Shown here in pieces: positions 29,301 through 44,300 of a DNA stretch of 64,000 nt (its first letter is position 1; each line of letters begins with the position of its first letter). The translations under genes were made by a program, and so were the position numbers. The DNA lies in the NCBI GenBank assembly GCA_933228895.1, contig OW121852.1, positions 56,524,872 through 56,588,871 of the forward strand, in the 5' to 3' direction. The notes beneath the pieces were generated by a model that was given only the letters and a program-made list of their open reading frames with translations, was not told the DNA's origin and did no database searches. This DNA is from Platycnemis pennipes (Eukaryota > Arthropoda > Insecta > Odonata > Platycnemididae).

Positions 29301-32300
29301 TCATGTAGGAGTAACTAATATAATGTTTTCAAAAAAAATTGAAGAGGGTCACCTGACAAATATTGGTGGTACCTGCCTGAGTTGAAATGGAACTGGTCAT
29401 AAGTATTTCTCCCCATACATCACAATGATAATGGTCCTATAGGTTATTGTTAGTTTTTTTGTATTTACGGATTGGAGGTGTTTACAATAAGTCTTTTTAA
29501 GGTATTAAATATTAGATGATTTTCACTAGGGAAAAATCCACCTCTATCAGACTTCGTACAGTTCTGGCAACTGTAAAGTTACAAATTTGAACCCATCTAT
29601 ATGCTTGACATCTCATTCTTTGTCCTAAGGTTAACTGTAAGCTAGTTAGAGTAGCTTACATTTAATTATACTGCTAATGGGTCCTACAAAAGAAAAAAGG
29701 AAAGTACGTCAATCCTGTTCCTGAAGTTGATGGTACATACTATAATTATTAAATTTCTTAGAAGTTGAGTTTATTTAAATATCCAAGGTATGAATAATCC
29801 TCCATTCCCATGCCTGTAGCAAGCATTATATTTCATGTCATGAATGATTCAAGCAGGAAAGAGAGATGAAGGACTGGTCTCTCATGTTTCAAATGTACAA
29901 TACTTTCGTTGAGCTGTAGGAAATTCAATGAATGCTTGCTGTAACCAAAAATAGTTATGAGTATTTTATTGACTTTCAGGAGAAAATTGCTCTTGAGCAG
30001 AGACTAAAGGAAATGGAGGACTTACTATCATCCAAAGAGAAAGAACAACAGGAATTAAATGAAAAACTTAAACAAATTGATGAGGAGAATAAAAAATTGG
30101 TAATTTTTAATGCATTGTTAATGTGTCATTAATGGTAGTGATGTCCATGTGTCACTAATTATCAATGTTGATAACTACTCATTAGTGCCTAATGATTTGA
30201 AATGAACATAAAAACTATGTAATGTGATTCATTCCATGTTACAAAAGAAACACCTCTTTCAAGAGTAAAATTCTTAAAAAAATAGTTAAAATATATACAA
30301 TTGTTTTGGAGTATTAAATTTTCAAATTTTCCTAATTTATGTGAATGGCCTATTTTCTGAGGAGACAGTGAAATGCGGCTTTAATGTTAGTGCCCATTTA
30401 AAATAGCAGATGATTTGAGTGATGCTATGCAATTCAATCTGAAAAGAAATCTCAGTAAAACTTTTATGGGAATAATTCACTTTGTTTCTGAACACTATCA
30501 AGATTGAAAATAAAACAATAATAGAAATCTTTATTGTCAGAAATACATAAGTTCCTGCTGTTGTTTGCTGCATTTTCATTTCCAAAATGTTATATCTATT
30601 CATAAGGAATAGTGTTTATTTTAACTGTATATTTTTCAGGAAAATTTGAGACAAGAGCAAGCATCGGCAGCACAGAAAATCATATCAGAACTGAAAGATG
30701 AAGTTTTAGAGAAAGAATTAACAATGAGAGAAACTCTAGGCAGGGAAATGGAAAGTTTATTGGAGAGTAGGAGACAGATTGAAGAACACATACAGCGTAA
30801 GTATGCACCAAAAAGTCTTAATTACTTCATGTCCAATTATCAGTAACATACAGTCCAATGTGCTTATTCATGAAAATGAAAAGATAGGACCACCTAACAT
30901 AATTTATCTTCATATTTTGCAATACTTGTTATAAAAATGCCATCATCCCTATTTAATGTGTGTTGTAGAAGGAAAATGATTATTACTTCTGAGATATAAC
31001 CTTAAATTTGTTACCCTTGTGGAAATTAATGTCACAAGTATTAATGAAAAAGCAATGAAATGCCAACAACATTAAAATCTTGAATTTGTTAATTTCACTT
31101 TTTTGTTACATTGTTGAAATTTTCATGACTTTTCAAATTAACTTGGTATGTCCCCAGATAGCAAGCCAACTGGATTTCAGCCTGGATTTTGGCTGGATGA
31201 ATCCAGCTGGACAAATCACCTGGAATCCAGCTGGAATATGTAGCTTAAATCCAGCTGGACTAGTCAAGTCTGGATGCAGCTGAAATCCAGCTGGTTAAGG
31301 CAGTCTGGAATATTAGCTTGAAATCCAGCTGGATTCCAGTTGGAATCCAACCTGTTATCCAGCTGGATTCAGCTGCTCAGCTTCAGCTGGATGAGGTTAC
31401 TGTATTGGATACAGTACAGGCTTCCCATTTTGAGGGCCCAGGTTTGAATCCTGGCACTTGGAGATATTTTTTGTAGGTGTACCAGCTATTTGTGTTCTTG
31501 CTTCAGAGATCACTTCGGTGTTCAGTACTCGATCTATCAAATAGGACATTAAACCTTTGACCCTTTGGTGCCTTTTATTAAGAGTAGGATAATGCTGATG
31601 CAGATAATCTCTCTGCCCTTTGTCAATACCATAAAAAATTCTTAACTCTACCCAATCCTAACCCAAAACTACCAAAACCCAAGATATTGGTTACCTCCTA
31701 AGAATATTTACTACTACTTGTTGCAAGCAGTTAGTTGTTACCATTTGAGTGTGTAGGTACATTTCTTGACAGAATATATTATGAACTTTTTGATTTTCCT
31801 TGTTCTGCTTCAAAAACCATGAATAAATAATCATAATCTCTGGTTTTTCTTGCATCCTTGTCATGCAGGTGAAAAAGAGCAAACTGAAGGTGCCTGTGCT
31901 GAGAAACTGAAAATCTTAGAGGAAGAGTTATGCCGTGTGAAGTGTGATTTAACCAATGCAGAAGGAAAAAGGTGCCTCCTTGAGAAAGAATTAGAAGAAG
32001 CAGAGAAAGCCAAAATGAAGGAAACAGAGACTACACTAAAGGCAAAACGAGAAGCACTTGCTGAATTTTCCAACTTAATTGAAATGGAACTTCAATGCAG
32101 TATATGCAATGAGCTATTTATTAAGGTTAGTTTCATTTACTCCTATAATATGTGCAATGTAACTATCATTTTTCCATAGTGGTTAAAATGATATACTTAT
32201 AGTAGGCAGTAAATTGTTTTTGTTATCTTGAAGTAGGTACTTCGGAGATAATCAAAATAAATAAAATAAATAGTTATTGTCCACACTTTCAATGTATTCA

Positions 32301-35300
32301 CTGACCTGGGTTTCGACTTACAAAGTCATTATCAAGGTACACCAGTGTACAAGTCATTCTGTTCCCAACGTGTGAGAATGGCGATGACAGGAGTCATGAG
32401 GTATGATGGTATCTGTGTGGGTTGGTTTTTTGAATATTGAAAATTGATGACTACTGTTAGTTATTTTAATGGTCTAATCTTAAAAAAAAACTTACTGCAA
32501 GTTTGCTCTTTAAAAATGCAGAAGAGCAATAAAAAACAATTATGTAAAATTCCATTTATCGGCAACCTTTTGCACAGAGTCCCTGATACCTTACTAAGGG
32601 AAAGCTAAAGGTATCCTTTTACTCATGAAATACTATTAGTCACGTATTATTCTACTCAAAAGACAAGCATTGAAAATTCGAACAGAGTGGTGTTTATAGA
32701 CTGAAGCGTAACACGCTGAGTTGTGTGGCATAGTGCATTAGACAGAGTGGTAGATCAATAAAAACCTGTGTGCAGGAACACAGAAGATGCTGTTTATAGG
32801 TGGATGTTTTTTCTAACTTTGCTAAACATTCATTAGAAGAGAACCATATGAGTGACTTCATTCCACAAGTGCTGCACACCCAAACAAAAGATGCCAAATT
32901 GGACTTTTTGAGAAATTAGGAAATTATGACTGATGGGAAAAACGAGTATTTATACCTATTAAATGAGCTAATAAAGTCAAGCCCGTTTGTAATGAAGTTG
33001 AGGGGGCTGAATATTTACTTCATAATAACCGAACTTCGTTAAATGTAAGCCAATTTTTCCACGCCCTATACTACCACTACTGTACTATCAAGGCTTGCGT
33101 ACTAGATGCTACGGATAATTTGAAATATACTTAATATGCATCTCAAAGTTGAATCTCGTCCAATGATGCCCCAACGTATCACCACACCTGAACGTATCGT
33201 TTATTTCTAAATGATTCACTGGGGCAGCACCTTTGATGGTTAGTTATTGCCTATTTCAGAGTCATTGTAATTTTGGTATCGCTTTCTTGAGATAAGTTAC
33301 TTTTAAGTTGCCAAGCTATTTTGAACATTTGCTTATGCTTATGGTGTGCTGTGCACCAGCAGCTGTTAACCCCCAATCAAACTTCCCTCTAGCACATTCG
33401 TATCTCTGCCACTCCGTTCCTAGCTTTATTTTCAGGCCATTCGCACCATAAATAATACCTTTCCCTTTCTTCCTTCCAAGCCACCATCCAGGCTCTGGTT
33501 GGATGACTGCTGTGCTAAGGGATGTATACCCAAAACTTTTATTTAAATAGATGGTAGCCATAGCTGTGCAAAAAATGCTTAAAACTTTGTCTTAACGCAA
33601 CATAATTTGTCATAAAAAATTAAGTTTAGTGGCAGGAGGCACCCTGACCAATGGAGTGACTTTGGCCACACAATATTTTTTGTAACAATCATCTGTTACG
33701 CTATGAGAAAAATAATTGATGAGTATCTTTCTTTTGTATGTACTTGGATTTGTAAAAAATATATGTACACTATGATGTTTTTGCCACTTTGTTTCTGGAT
33801 TCTCTGAAGTAAATGTCACATTGTTTCACTCATCATCAGTTGGTAAAAGTACTGAGAAAAAGTAACTGGGCTCAATTACAGTTACTTAGCGAAACAATGC
33901 CCCATATCAAAATTAAGCTACATATAATTTCTTGCACACGAACTGTAATTGAATTTTCCCAACTGAAGGGTCGAACATTGAAAACTTTTCGCCGCAAATG
34001 TTGGGGTTTTTTCTCCTGTTTATCATAAAATTCTTCATCAATCGTTTCCGCATAAAACGGACAATTAGTTTTAAAATCAAATTTCACCTCAGCTGAACGC
34101 AAACACGGGGCACTTTGTGACGTTGACAGCTGTTGCTCTGAAAGAGCTTGTCTCACAAATCTTTTAACCGATTGATCTTTGGTGTACTTTCTTCTGCAGG
34201 ATTCATGAACAACACCGTGTTTCTTGCCCCTGAAACCATCGACTTTCCCATCTTTCCTTAAATCACTTGAATTCTCCAATCTACGTATCCCGTTGTCACC
34301 AACGTAACATCGAACACTGACAATATTAAACTAAAAAATTAAACACTTCTCAGCCATTGTTTGTAAGTCAGCCAACTTTAGGTAAAAAATAACGATATCA
34401 AGGTACACGCCGTGCTGTGATATCAGAGCGGACGCTTTCGATCACAGCCGGTGATCATCCTCAGGGCCTCGATGTTCCCTCGATGAGCGTGGGAGCCGAA
34501 GATGCCCTAGAAAGAATCTTCTAGGGGATGGCGAAACACACCCCTATCAGACCCCATCCCTTTACCCTCAGTAAGAATAAAAGGGAAAGGGTTTCCCGAT
34601 GGCGGACGGCTAGGTTATCTTGTGGTGACCATTCGGCGTTCGCTTCCTGTTTCCGAACCCAATTTACCTCCACGAGCTCCTTCCAGAGTTTCCAGGCAAT
34701 TGTAAGTGCAATGTGCAGTGCCATAGCTTCTCCTTCCTCTTCTTACCCTCTAGAAAGACCGCAATCCCCGTTACTCACGGCAAGGACTGGGAAAAAGATC
34801 TACACGTGTCAGGGGAAAGACAAGCAAACCCTGCATTCCCCTTCAAATGTCTCCCTATAAGTAAAAATACAATGAAAATGATTCAATTGTTGATTTTTGA
34901 AACGTTAACTCCCAGAGTAAGATGTTTCTTTTCAATAAGTAATGTAATTTTCTATTATTTTTGGGTATATTTAGCATACAGCGTTAAGTTAATACACTTT
35001 AAAAACAATTTTTTTAAAATTGCGAGTATTCCATCCTCTGTATCTCGTAAAATATTCATTCTACATAAAAAATTATAAGGACCTTTTTTGTAGCAAATTA
35101 TATGTAGTTTAATTTTGGTATGGGGCATTGTTTCGCTAGTGGCCGCGGTTTTTGAGTTATTCGAGGAAAACGTAAAAAGGTGACCTCTAAACACCCCCCC
35201 GCTCACCCCCTACCGGCGGGGGGTTTTAGTGGGTTGTGTATGAGACTCGACCCTACCACTGTGCAAAAATTTGCGACTACACGATTTTTTTCCCCTATTT

Positions 35301-38300
35301 TACCTTCGTTGACTGGACTTATTATTAGCTGCTTCATAGAGCTTAAGAAATTGTACAAAAAAGTTTCAATTTTTGTAGAATTGAGAATAAGGCTGAAGTT
35401 ACCCCACATATACTGTATTCTCTACAGAAGCTTCACAATGGCATATGCTGGAGTGTTAGAGAATTAACTATTTATTAATCTAATCCATGACAGAAAAAGT
35501 TTATGATATCAAGGATTCTGAAAACCTTTGAAGAAGTGCCTATAAATGTTACCTTAACTTAAGCAGTATTGGTATTAGGTGTGCAGTGATGATGAGTCTT
35601 TTGTCTGCATATTTCAGGCCACCACATTAAATTGCACTCATACTGCATGCCACTTTTGTCTCCAAGAGTGGAAGAAAAAGAAGAAAATTTGCCCTATGTG
35701 TCGAGCTCCTATTGTCACAGAAAATCACTCTATCGTCTTGGATAGCTTCATCGACAAAATAGTGGAAAATTTATCGGATGAAATGAAGGCAAGGAGACTG
35801 GAGTTGATTGAAGAGAGGAAAGGTAATTCTGGGAAGATTTTTTTATAAGTTCTCGTATGTGGTGATTTGAATATATAATCTCACGTGCTGATATTTTTTA
35901 GGCTAGGAATTGTCTCTCTAATAATTTTACTTTCCAGTCACCTCATTCTACAAAGCAAAAGATAATGATTTACATCTCAGATTTACGTACTGTTGGATAT
36001 GATTGTAATGATCTGTTTGGTTCCATGCTCATGGCCTTAAAAAATTGTTTGTAGTTTCGTTAGTGTTGTTATCTTCTTTACAGCTCAAGTACTCTTGGCA
36101 GATCAACAAAAGAAGAATAAAGGGAAGAAGAAAAAACATATAATATATCCTATTGTGCATGCTACTCCAAGTGTGGCTGTGGCTCCCCAACCTACTACAT
36201 CACGGGCACCAGCTGCAGCACCGTCTACTGCACAAGCTCCAGATATTATGTGAGTTTATTATCGGCAACTTTACTCATAATAGTTATGGTGAAAAATAGT
36301 GGGACAGTTTTGGAACTTCAATTCAATTTCCAGACCAAAAAGAGGAGTGCAACTTGTTTCATCTGTGAAATTAGTTTCTGCTGAGCCATTTCTCTTTGGC
36401 CCAACCATGGAAGAAAATATTAGATGAGTGTACATCTAACTTCTATATCCACAGGATGTCGATCGATACGGGAAATACGGGAAATTAACATTACCCTGGA
36501 AAATATGGGAAATTCGCATAGTGTCCGGGAAATTTCAAGAAATGCTCTGTAATGAACAGATCCGGAAGATCCCCATATTTTCGGTTGGTGGGACCTTAGC
36601 AGTGTGGGAGTCGCAGTGTTTAGCCCATGAAGATTTCGTAACCCACTGAGCGCAAGGTTGTCATTTCAGCGCACGTGAGGCTGACTCGGCAAGTGTGGAA
36701 ACAGCACACACACGTCTGTCGCCCTTGCCACAGTAGTAGGTTTCACGTCGCACGATTTTGACGAAAAATGCAGCGTGATAATGTGACTTATCCGGTTCGA
36801 AAGTCTAATTTAATAAGTTAGAAAGTTTAATCACTTTATTTTACCTGTTGTACTAGATAATGCATATGGCGAATTATTTTGTAACTATCAGTGTAATTTG
36901 GACCGGTCCAAAATACACGCTCTTCGGTGGTCCAAAATACACTATGAGGATCAAAATAACTGAATTTCACAGAAACATCCTTAGATACATTAAAAAGAAT
37001 TATTTGCACTTATCTACACGAATTATGATAAGAGTGGAGTAATTTCTGTATTTGAACTAGCAAAAGTAACTTTATATTTCGCTGTCGCCTTAGGAGTCAG
37101 AGCCATTCCAATGGGTGTATTTGTCTAGAGTGTGTCTTCGTTGTTTATGCTTTGTGTGGGGGAAGGGAATTTCACGATTTCGCTCACTTAGCCTTTATGC
37201 CTCAATCACCTGGGCATGATTGTTGAAATTTAGAGAGAAGACATTCCAAAAATACTCCCAAACGTCTACACCCTAAACATGTTGCTACCCTTAATGAATA
37301 CAAAGTAAAGCTATCGGTCCGAATTACACGCCGGTTCAAATTACACGGACTTCTCCTATACGGGAATTTAGCAAATAATTGTCCGGGAAATACGGGAAAC
37401 ATACGGGAATTTGAAATTGGGCCGCCGATCGACATCCTGATCCACCTTCTTGAACTACTGGGAAACTTATTCTTGTTTTCTACTTAATGTCTCTAAACTT
37501 GTATGAAGTCTTCTCTGTCTCTTCTATAAACTTAGGTGCAGGAGGTCCATGCTTTACATAACTCTTCATCATTTCACTGATACATCAAGTGAAATATGAT
37601 ACCAGTGATCTGCTACTCCAGCATCTCGATCTGCGATTTTGATGCATTGATACTTTACAACTATGATGTTTAGCATAAAATATATATTATAAATTAGGAT
37701 GGTATGAATGCATATTTATTTTAATACTTAAAAAGGCATCTTGTGTCAATGTGTTTAAATTAGGGATGTCGATTCTCGATACCACCGATTTTAGTGGGTT
37801 GGTATTGATATCAAGAATCGATCGCCTAAAGTCGACACCGATACCATCAATACTAGAGATGGTCGGATCGTATAATTTACATTTTTGCAGCTTGGCGATC
37901 GAAGCACCCCGTGAATGGAATATAGGTACGTTAGATATTGACAAGGAGAGGTTGTGTAAGTATGGTCACAAAATTAGATAAAAAATTTTTCGTGTGGCTA
38001 GAAGCAAAATAATAGGTCTGTGCGAGTCTCGACTTTTCGAGATTGGAGCGAGATAAAAGTACTGCTCGATTCTTGCTCGATTTCGATCTCAATACGCTTG
38101 AGAAATGAGTCTCGAGCTTTCCTTGAGATCTCCGTCATGGTTGACGTAATTTTACAGGGCTTTGTTTTATAATGCAACGTAGTAAATTAATATTTATTCC
38201 CTTACTTTTGCATTATTATTTCATGATTTCATGCCACAAAATGTCGAAAAATCTGCTAAAGAGTAACCTTCCACTTACATTGTAAATTGTCTATGGAATC

Positions 38301-41300
38301 ATTTAGGGGGACATGGTGAGACGAGTTTTACTGTATTAGACATGTCGCCGACCACGTATATCTCTTGAAGTTGCACCGTTGAGATGCATTGGCTGGGACG
38401 TCAGGATGAAATTCGTGAAAAAGTTATCTACTTGCATGAAAATAGTCAATGTAATCATTTTGGGGGACATGGTGAGATCCGCGGTTTAATGGGGCACGTT
38501 ATAACCAGATTTTACTCTATCTATCTAATTTAGGCCTAGCCTGTCATGATTTCCATGACTGACAATCTGATCTAGCGAGTTCGTTCATAATTTAAGTAAT
38601 AAAAAAGTAATAATTTCATATAAACCAATCTCAAGTTGGAAATCCTGTTATGCTATTTTATTTGAAATGTATGTATGTGAATATAGGCCAAGCATATAAA
38701 AAGATACCAAGTTAAAACATGGGGTGAGACCATGATGCTTAGGTATTGGGTGATGGTATTTATACTCAAAAATTTTTTAAATGTTAGTGAAAGTAGGGGT
38801 GTTTCATTATTCCACGGAGGCCTATCATCGCATAAATACAGGATACATTCATCCTAATGATTCCATGTAGATGTTGATCTCTAAAAGTAAATGCTAAAGT
38901 TACCCTCAACGGAATTTGGTTAATAATGCCTTAGCCTAAACATAGATTTGTGTAAGTAGAAAATTAGTACCTACATAGATTAAAGTCTGTACTGCAATTT
39001 CAGTGTGCTTGAATCTCGCTCGATGTCGTTCGACTTAAAAAAAATCCCTGCTTGCACAGCCCTGCGACATAAAGATGCATTTTTTTCCCGATTGCCCGGC
39101 ATCGCAAGAAAAAAATACATCGAATGCCCCGCGGGTTACCTACAAGCCAATATTCTACCAAGCCTACATTCACCGGTATCAGGCGGACATGGAGAGCTAG
39201 TGTTCTAAAGGAATCCAATCCTAGTTTCATATTTCTTATCATTCACTGCATTTAAAATTTTATCATTCAATTAAAAACCCTTACATCTAAATACTCACTT
39301 TTTTATTCTTTAACACTAGAACGCCCAGTGGGGTCATTTTGACCCAATCGTGTTTTTAAATTTATTTTATGATCTCATTTTTTAAGAGAATTGGATTTAT
39401 TCTCGTGACTTTTAATATTTTTAATAGGTGTTCACTTACATAAATTTTTTACCTTCCTAAAATAATTCATTAAGGAATTAAATTATATTTTACCTTGAAT
39501 GCCCAAATGGGGTCATTTTGACCCAAGCGTTCATTTGCACGCTTTATCTATGCTAAAGGCCCTTTTTTATTTTTTTATTTACATCCATTGTATCATTCTG
39601 CTGATTATGTGTTCACTGCTCTCTCATCTTATTTTTTTTCATTCGGTTACCTATCTTCTAAGTTCGTATCAGTTTCCAAAACAGTTTTGTGTCCTTTCCC
39701 CATCACGTTCTCACTTGTCGTTTTGCTTACAAGTGGAATATTTAGTAATCACTTTGCTGACATCATAACACGTTGTCAATCTCTGCGGTGTGAGGAGAAT
39801 GCAATTTTGCTTACCACTTTCGCACGAAATTTATCTACTTAGTTTACTCCTATTCTGATTATCTCTCTTCGGATGATGAGTGAAGAATAAAACTCGTTCT
39901 CACAATGGAAAATAAAAACCACTTTGAACATTCCACACAAAGGTTTTATTGGTTTCTACCATGATTTCGACAATATATGTCATTATCAAAATTGATATTG
40001 TCGAAACCATGGTTGAAACCTGTAAAACCTTTGCGTTGAATTTAAAAAGTGGTTTTTCTTTTCCAATCGAGTGGTTCCACAAAGTAAAGCCTCAAACTTA
40101 GAACTCATTCTCACAGTTACAGCAACTGTAGTTCATGTATTTGTTGTCCATTGGTCGTGGTTTCTAGGGATGAATCTGTGGTGTGATCGTTATTTTGAAG
40201 ATAGCTGTGATCAAAAATTTCTCAAACACCAGTATAATGTTCGGCTGACATTCTTGCGGATCTGCATAAGATTCAATAAGATGAGTCAGATCGTGGAGAG
40301 TGTTCATTTGACAATTCCGATGGCAAGCTGACATTTGAAACTTGTGAAGAAAAAACATAATCCTCAGAATGTGGACATAAGTACCCGTTTCATGAACTCA
40401 GTCGAGACACTAGGAGGGTCGGATCTAAAAGTAAGCTCACTATTTGATATAATATTCATTCACTATTTTCAAGGCACTCGGGGTCAAAGCAAAAGAAACC
40501 CTTGGAATAATCAGAGATAGCTATGACAGTGGAAGGCCAGCAGAGAATTTTCAGAAGAGTGAAATGATCGCAATCCCGAAGCCAAGGACAGAGGAATGCG
40601 AAGAACAGAGAACCTTTAGCTTGGTGTCACACACATCGAAAATACTTACTTAGATTATTAGCAGAAAAATGGAAGGGAAGATCAAAGGGAATCTTTCGGA
40701 AAATCAATTCGGATTCATGAAAAACCAAGGAGCTAGGGAGGCAATGCTCAGCTGAAGGATACTGTCCGAGAAAATGATGCACGTAAACAAGCCGTTGTAT
40801 GTGGCATTCGTGGATTTGGAAAAGGCCTTTGACAATGTCGAATGGAACAAGATGTCCAAGATACTGGAAGCGATTGGAACAATTGGAATGGACTACAAGG
40901 ATAGAAGAAAAAAAAATTATAGTCTCTACAAGAACTGGGTCACCACAATACAAGTAAAAGACGGAAGGAAGATAGAAGACAAAATAAATGAAGTAGTCAG
41001 ATAAGGATGCAACCTCTCCCCAGCGTTATTCAATATATACCTGATAGAAGCAATAAGATACTCAGAGGAAATTGGTATCAAGGGCATCAAGGTGAATTGA
41101 GAAGAAATAAACATGCACTGGTTTGCTGATGACATAGCAGTTGTAGCACAAAGTCGAGAGGGCCTACAAGCATCCCTGACCACTATGGACCAAGTACTTC
41201 AAGAATATAATATGAGCATCAACAAAAAGAAAACTAAAATCCTAGTGTGGGGAAGAGAGAAGCTTAGGGCAAATACCAAAATTCGAGGAGTGAAATTGGA

Positions 41301-44300
41301 ACAAGTGGAGAACTTCATCTACCTTGGCAGCACTATAACTTGGGATGGAAGAAGCTCAACGGACATCAAGCGAAGAATAGCACAAGCTAAGGAAGCATTT
41401 ATGAAGAAGAGACAACTACTGTGCTCAAAGAACCTACGGCTACAAACAAGGAAGCCCTTTATCGTATGGAGCATGGTACTCTATGGATCAGAGACATGGA
41501 AAATCGGGAAAGCAGACAGCGAAGAATTGAAGCCTTCGAAACATGGTGCTGGAGGAGAATGTTGAAGATTGAATGGACAGATAAAGTGAGGAACGAAGAG
41601 GTGTACAGAAGAGCAGATGAAGAAAGGACAATATGGAAAACCCTACGGCATAGAAGAAACAGATGGATTGGATATACCTTGAGGCACAATGAATTATTTA
41701 TAAATATAATAGACGGGAAGATTGAAGGCGAGGTCCCGCGAGGAAGACCAAGGGGCAAGTATATAGAGCAAATAAAGAAGGATGTGAAAGAGGAAACATA
41801 CCAGAGCGTGAGGAAATGAACTCTAAATAGGGCATAATGGAGTGCTGCAGTAAATCAATCCTAGGACTGAAATAGTGACGATGATGAAAACTATTTTCAT
41901 TAGGCTACTCAATTTTTTTTACATTTTTTTCTGATGGTATTTCTAATTTTGGCAGGACAAATCATTCATAATTCAACAGTTCAAACTGCAAAAACAATAA
42001 ATAAATACATTCAAATAAATTAGATGACATTTGTTGTTAAATGAGTGTCACCATTTTAGGCAAGAAAAAATGAAATTTAAGAAAAACGAGAAAATGATTC
42101 CAACGCTCAAAGTTGGTGTTTCAATAAATAGTTATATTGAGAAAAACATTACTATAATGAACTGAAAAAAATCGATGATTGTGAAGAATTAGGACGGCAT
42201 TTAATGAAAACACACTAGAAATGTAAACATATAAATGCTTTGTGATAAATTAACTTATCAATTACCGGGGGTCAAAATGACCCCATTTGGGCGTTGAATG
42301 ATGTCGATAAGTCCGAGTGTCCTAGTGTTAATTGATTAAATTAGATTTACGAATTAATACTAAAAAATTAGGGATGGTTGGGTCTAAATCAAAGACCCAC
42401 GGATCTTGAATTTCATTCGCTACTGACATCATATCCGAAGACAGTGTAAATTTGGATCCAGATCCGAGATTTTATAATTTTGCGGCCTAGTGATCGCTAC
42501 GACCCCCCGAATGGCATGTAGGTATGGTAGATACTGACAAGGAGAGAATTTGTAACTTGGGTCACGAAATGAGATGAAAATTTTTTCCGTGAAAGTAGAG
42601 CAAAATAAAGAAATACATGTCTTGGCTTTTTTCTCCACAGGCTGGGATGCGTGGAAAAAAAGCAAATGTCTTGCGGGTCGCCTACATTTGATGGACTCGC
42701 ATGAACCGATGATAGCTGATGATAGTAGTTAAAAATGAGAGCTAGTGTGCTGTCAGTCAGGTGTTTAATCTTTAACACTGCCTCGCAATACCATCCATGC
42801 TGTATTCCTAGGGTAGGCAAGCAGGCAGCTAAAAAAATAGATTATCCAAAATTTCATGTCATATGTCAACAAATTAAACAAAAGTAATAAAATTCATTGT
42901 TAGTGAAAGTGATAGCAAAAATATTTTATTGTAGAATTGAAGTTGCGGAAATGTTACATTAACTTTACGATGTAATTTTGAGTGATACATTGGTAAATCT
43001 AGTTTAAGCGATAAAAGTACAAAAAAGTGAGTATCCTCGCAGAAGGGTTATAAATTAAGTATGATAAAATATTTTATTCAAAAGCTGAAAGAAAAATTTT
43101 AAATGGCGATAAAAATGGGGGGGGAGAGGGGGGGGGAAGTGGGTGGATGGCATCGGGAATGTCTGTGACATTCCTTCCTCTTCTTCTGGGCAAGCCTGGG
43201 GGGCATGTGCTGGTGGCTGATTGGAACTGCTTTGGATGCTAAGTAAAATGGGGAGCGTCAGGGATGCAGCATACTTTGTTTACGGGTAGGTGTTCAAACC
43301 TTCCTATCGAACTCTTGACACCACTAGACCATCCCCTTCCCTTCCCCCCCCTAATATCCCTTGAAGATCCTCCTGTAAGCAAAGGATACTGCATCCCTGA
43401 CCCTCCCCATTCCACTCAGCACCCGAAGGAGTTCCAATCAACCACCTGCACGCACCCCCTAGGGTTGCCCAGAAGAAGAGGAAGAAATGTCACAGACGTT
43501 CCGTGTCGCCATTCCCCCACTCCCTCCCCACTGACACCCCTTCAAGCACGGTAAGACAGATATAAAGATACACCAGGAAAAGATAAATATTCTTCATAAA
43601 AAATCAGCCCTAAGCCCCAAGTATGTGATAGATTATATTTAGTCTTGCATCATTTACACATATTATCGGAAGAGGTCGAACCTGGTGTAGTCAAAGTGTA
43701 ATAAAAAGGTGTTGAACTTTACCAAATTTATTTTTGTGAAATCAAAATGTTGAAATTCTATGAACTTAGTGATCATTGATTTTAGAGAGAAGAATGTTAT
43801 GTAAAGGAAGCATGAGGAGGAGAATAAAAAACAGTTTAGGATGATGAAGTTTGTCAAAATAAATAAGGATATCATGTGAAAGGCAGGTTGCTGGAGAATT
43901 ATTTTATGCTCACTTGAAAAACTACCTTAACTGTTAGACGAATAATTAATAATAATTGTAGGTATTAAAAAATTATTATTTTCATAATGAATGATGATAC
44001 ATAATTTGTATAGCATCCTCCTTTCTGGTTAATGATACTAATTAAACAAAGTATGTGACAAGTATACATCTTAATTTTTTATGTGCAATATTCTTTTGTC
44101 AGCATTGATTTATTTAATAAGATAAATATAAGTATTTATTTGATAAGATAAATATAATGCAATTGACCACCATGAAACTAAAATTCTCTCCTGCAGATAT
44201 ATTGGACCAGGAGAGGATATATACACAGTGACTGTCGGAAACCAACCTGGCCCTGCACAGCAATATGGTGGATATGGAGCATGCTTTATTTGTGGTGAGT

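Larger units (their letters stand above)
39314..42327. mobile_element. piggyBac-like element with GGGTCATTTTGACCC subterminal boxes
   Basis: Flanked by TTAA at both ends (39310-39313 and 42328-42331). Inverted ends begin CACTAG(A/G)AC. The palindromic box GGGGTCATTTTGACCC lies at about 39331 and 39511 at the left and, as TCAAAATGACCCC, at about 42269 at the right, always beside a GCCCA motif. TTAA and such boxes are typical of piggyBac-like transposons. No transposase remains; the interior holds a foldback repeat and a broken LINE. Confidence 0.8.

Noticed and set aside
31155..31395. CRISPR-like array
   Set aside because: The repeat is only 10-12 bases, palindromic, irregularly spaced and in a eukaryotic intron; no spacers of constant size.
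34528..35078. Two plus-strand ORFs of 110 and 121 codons
   Set aside because: No recognisable domain; they lie inside the inverted-repeat element and opposite another ORF. Possibly decayed retroelement, but not supportable.
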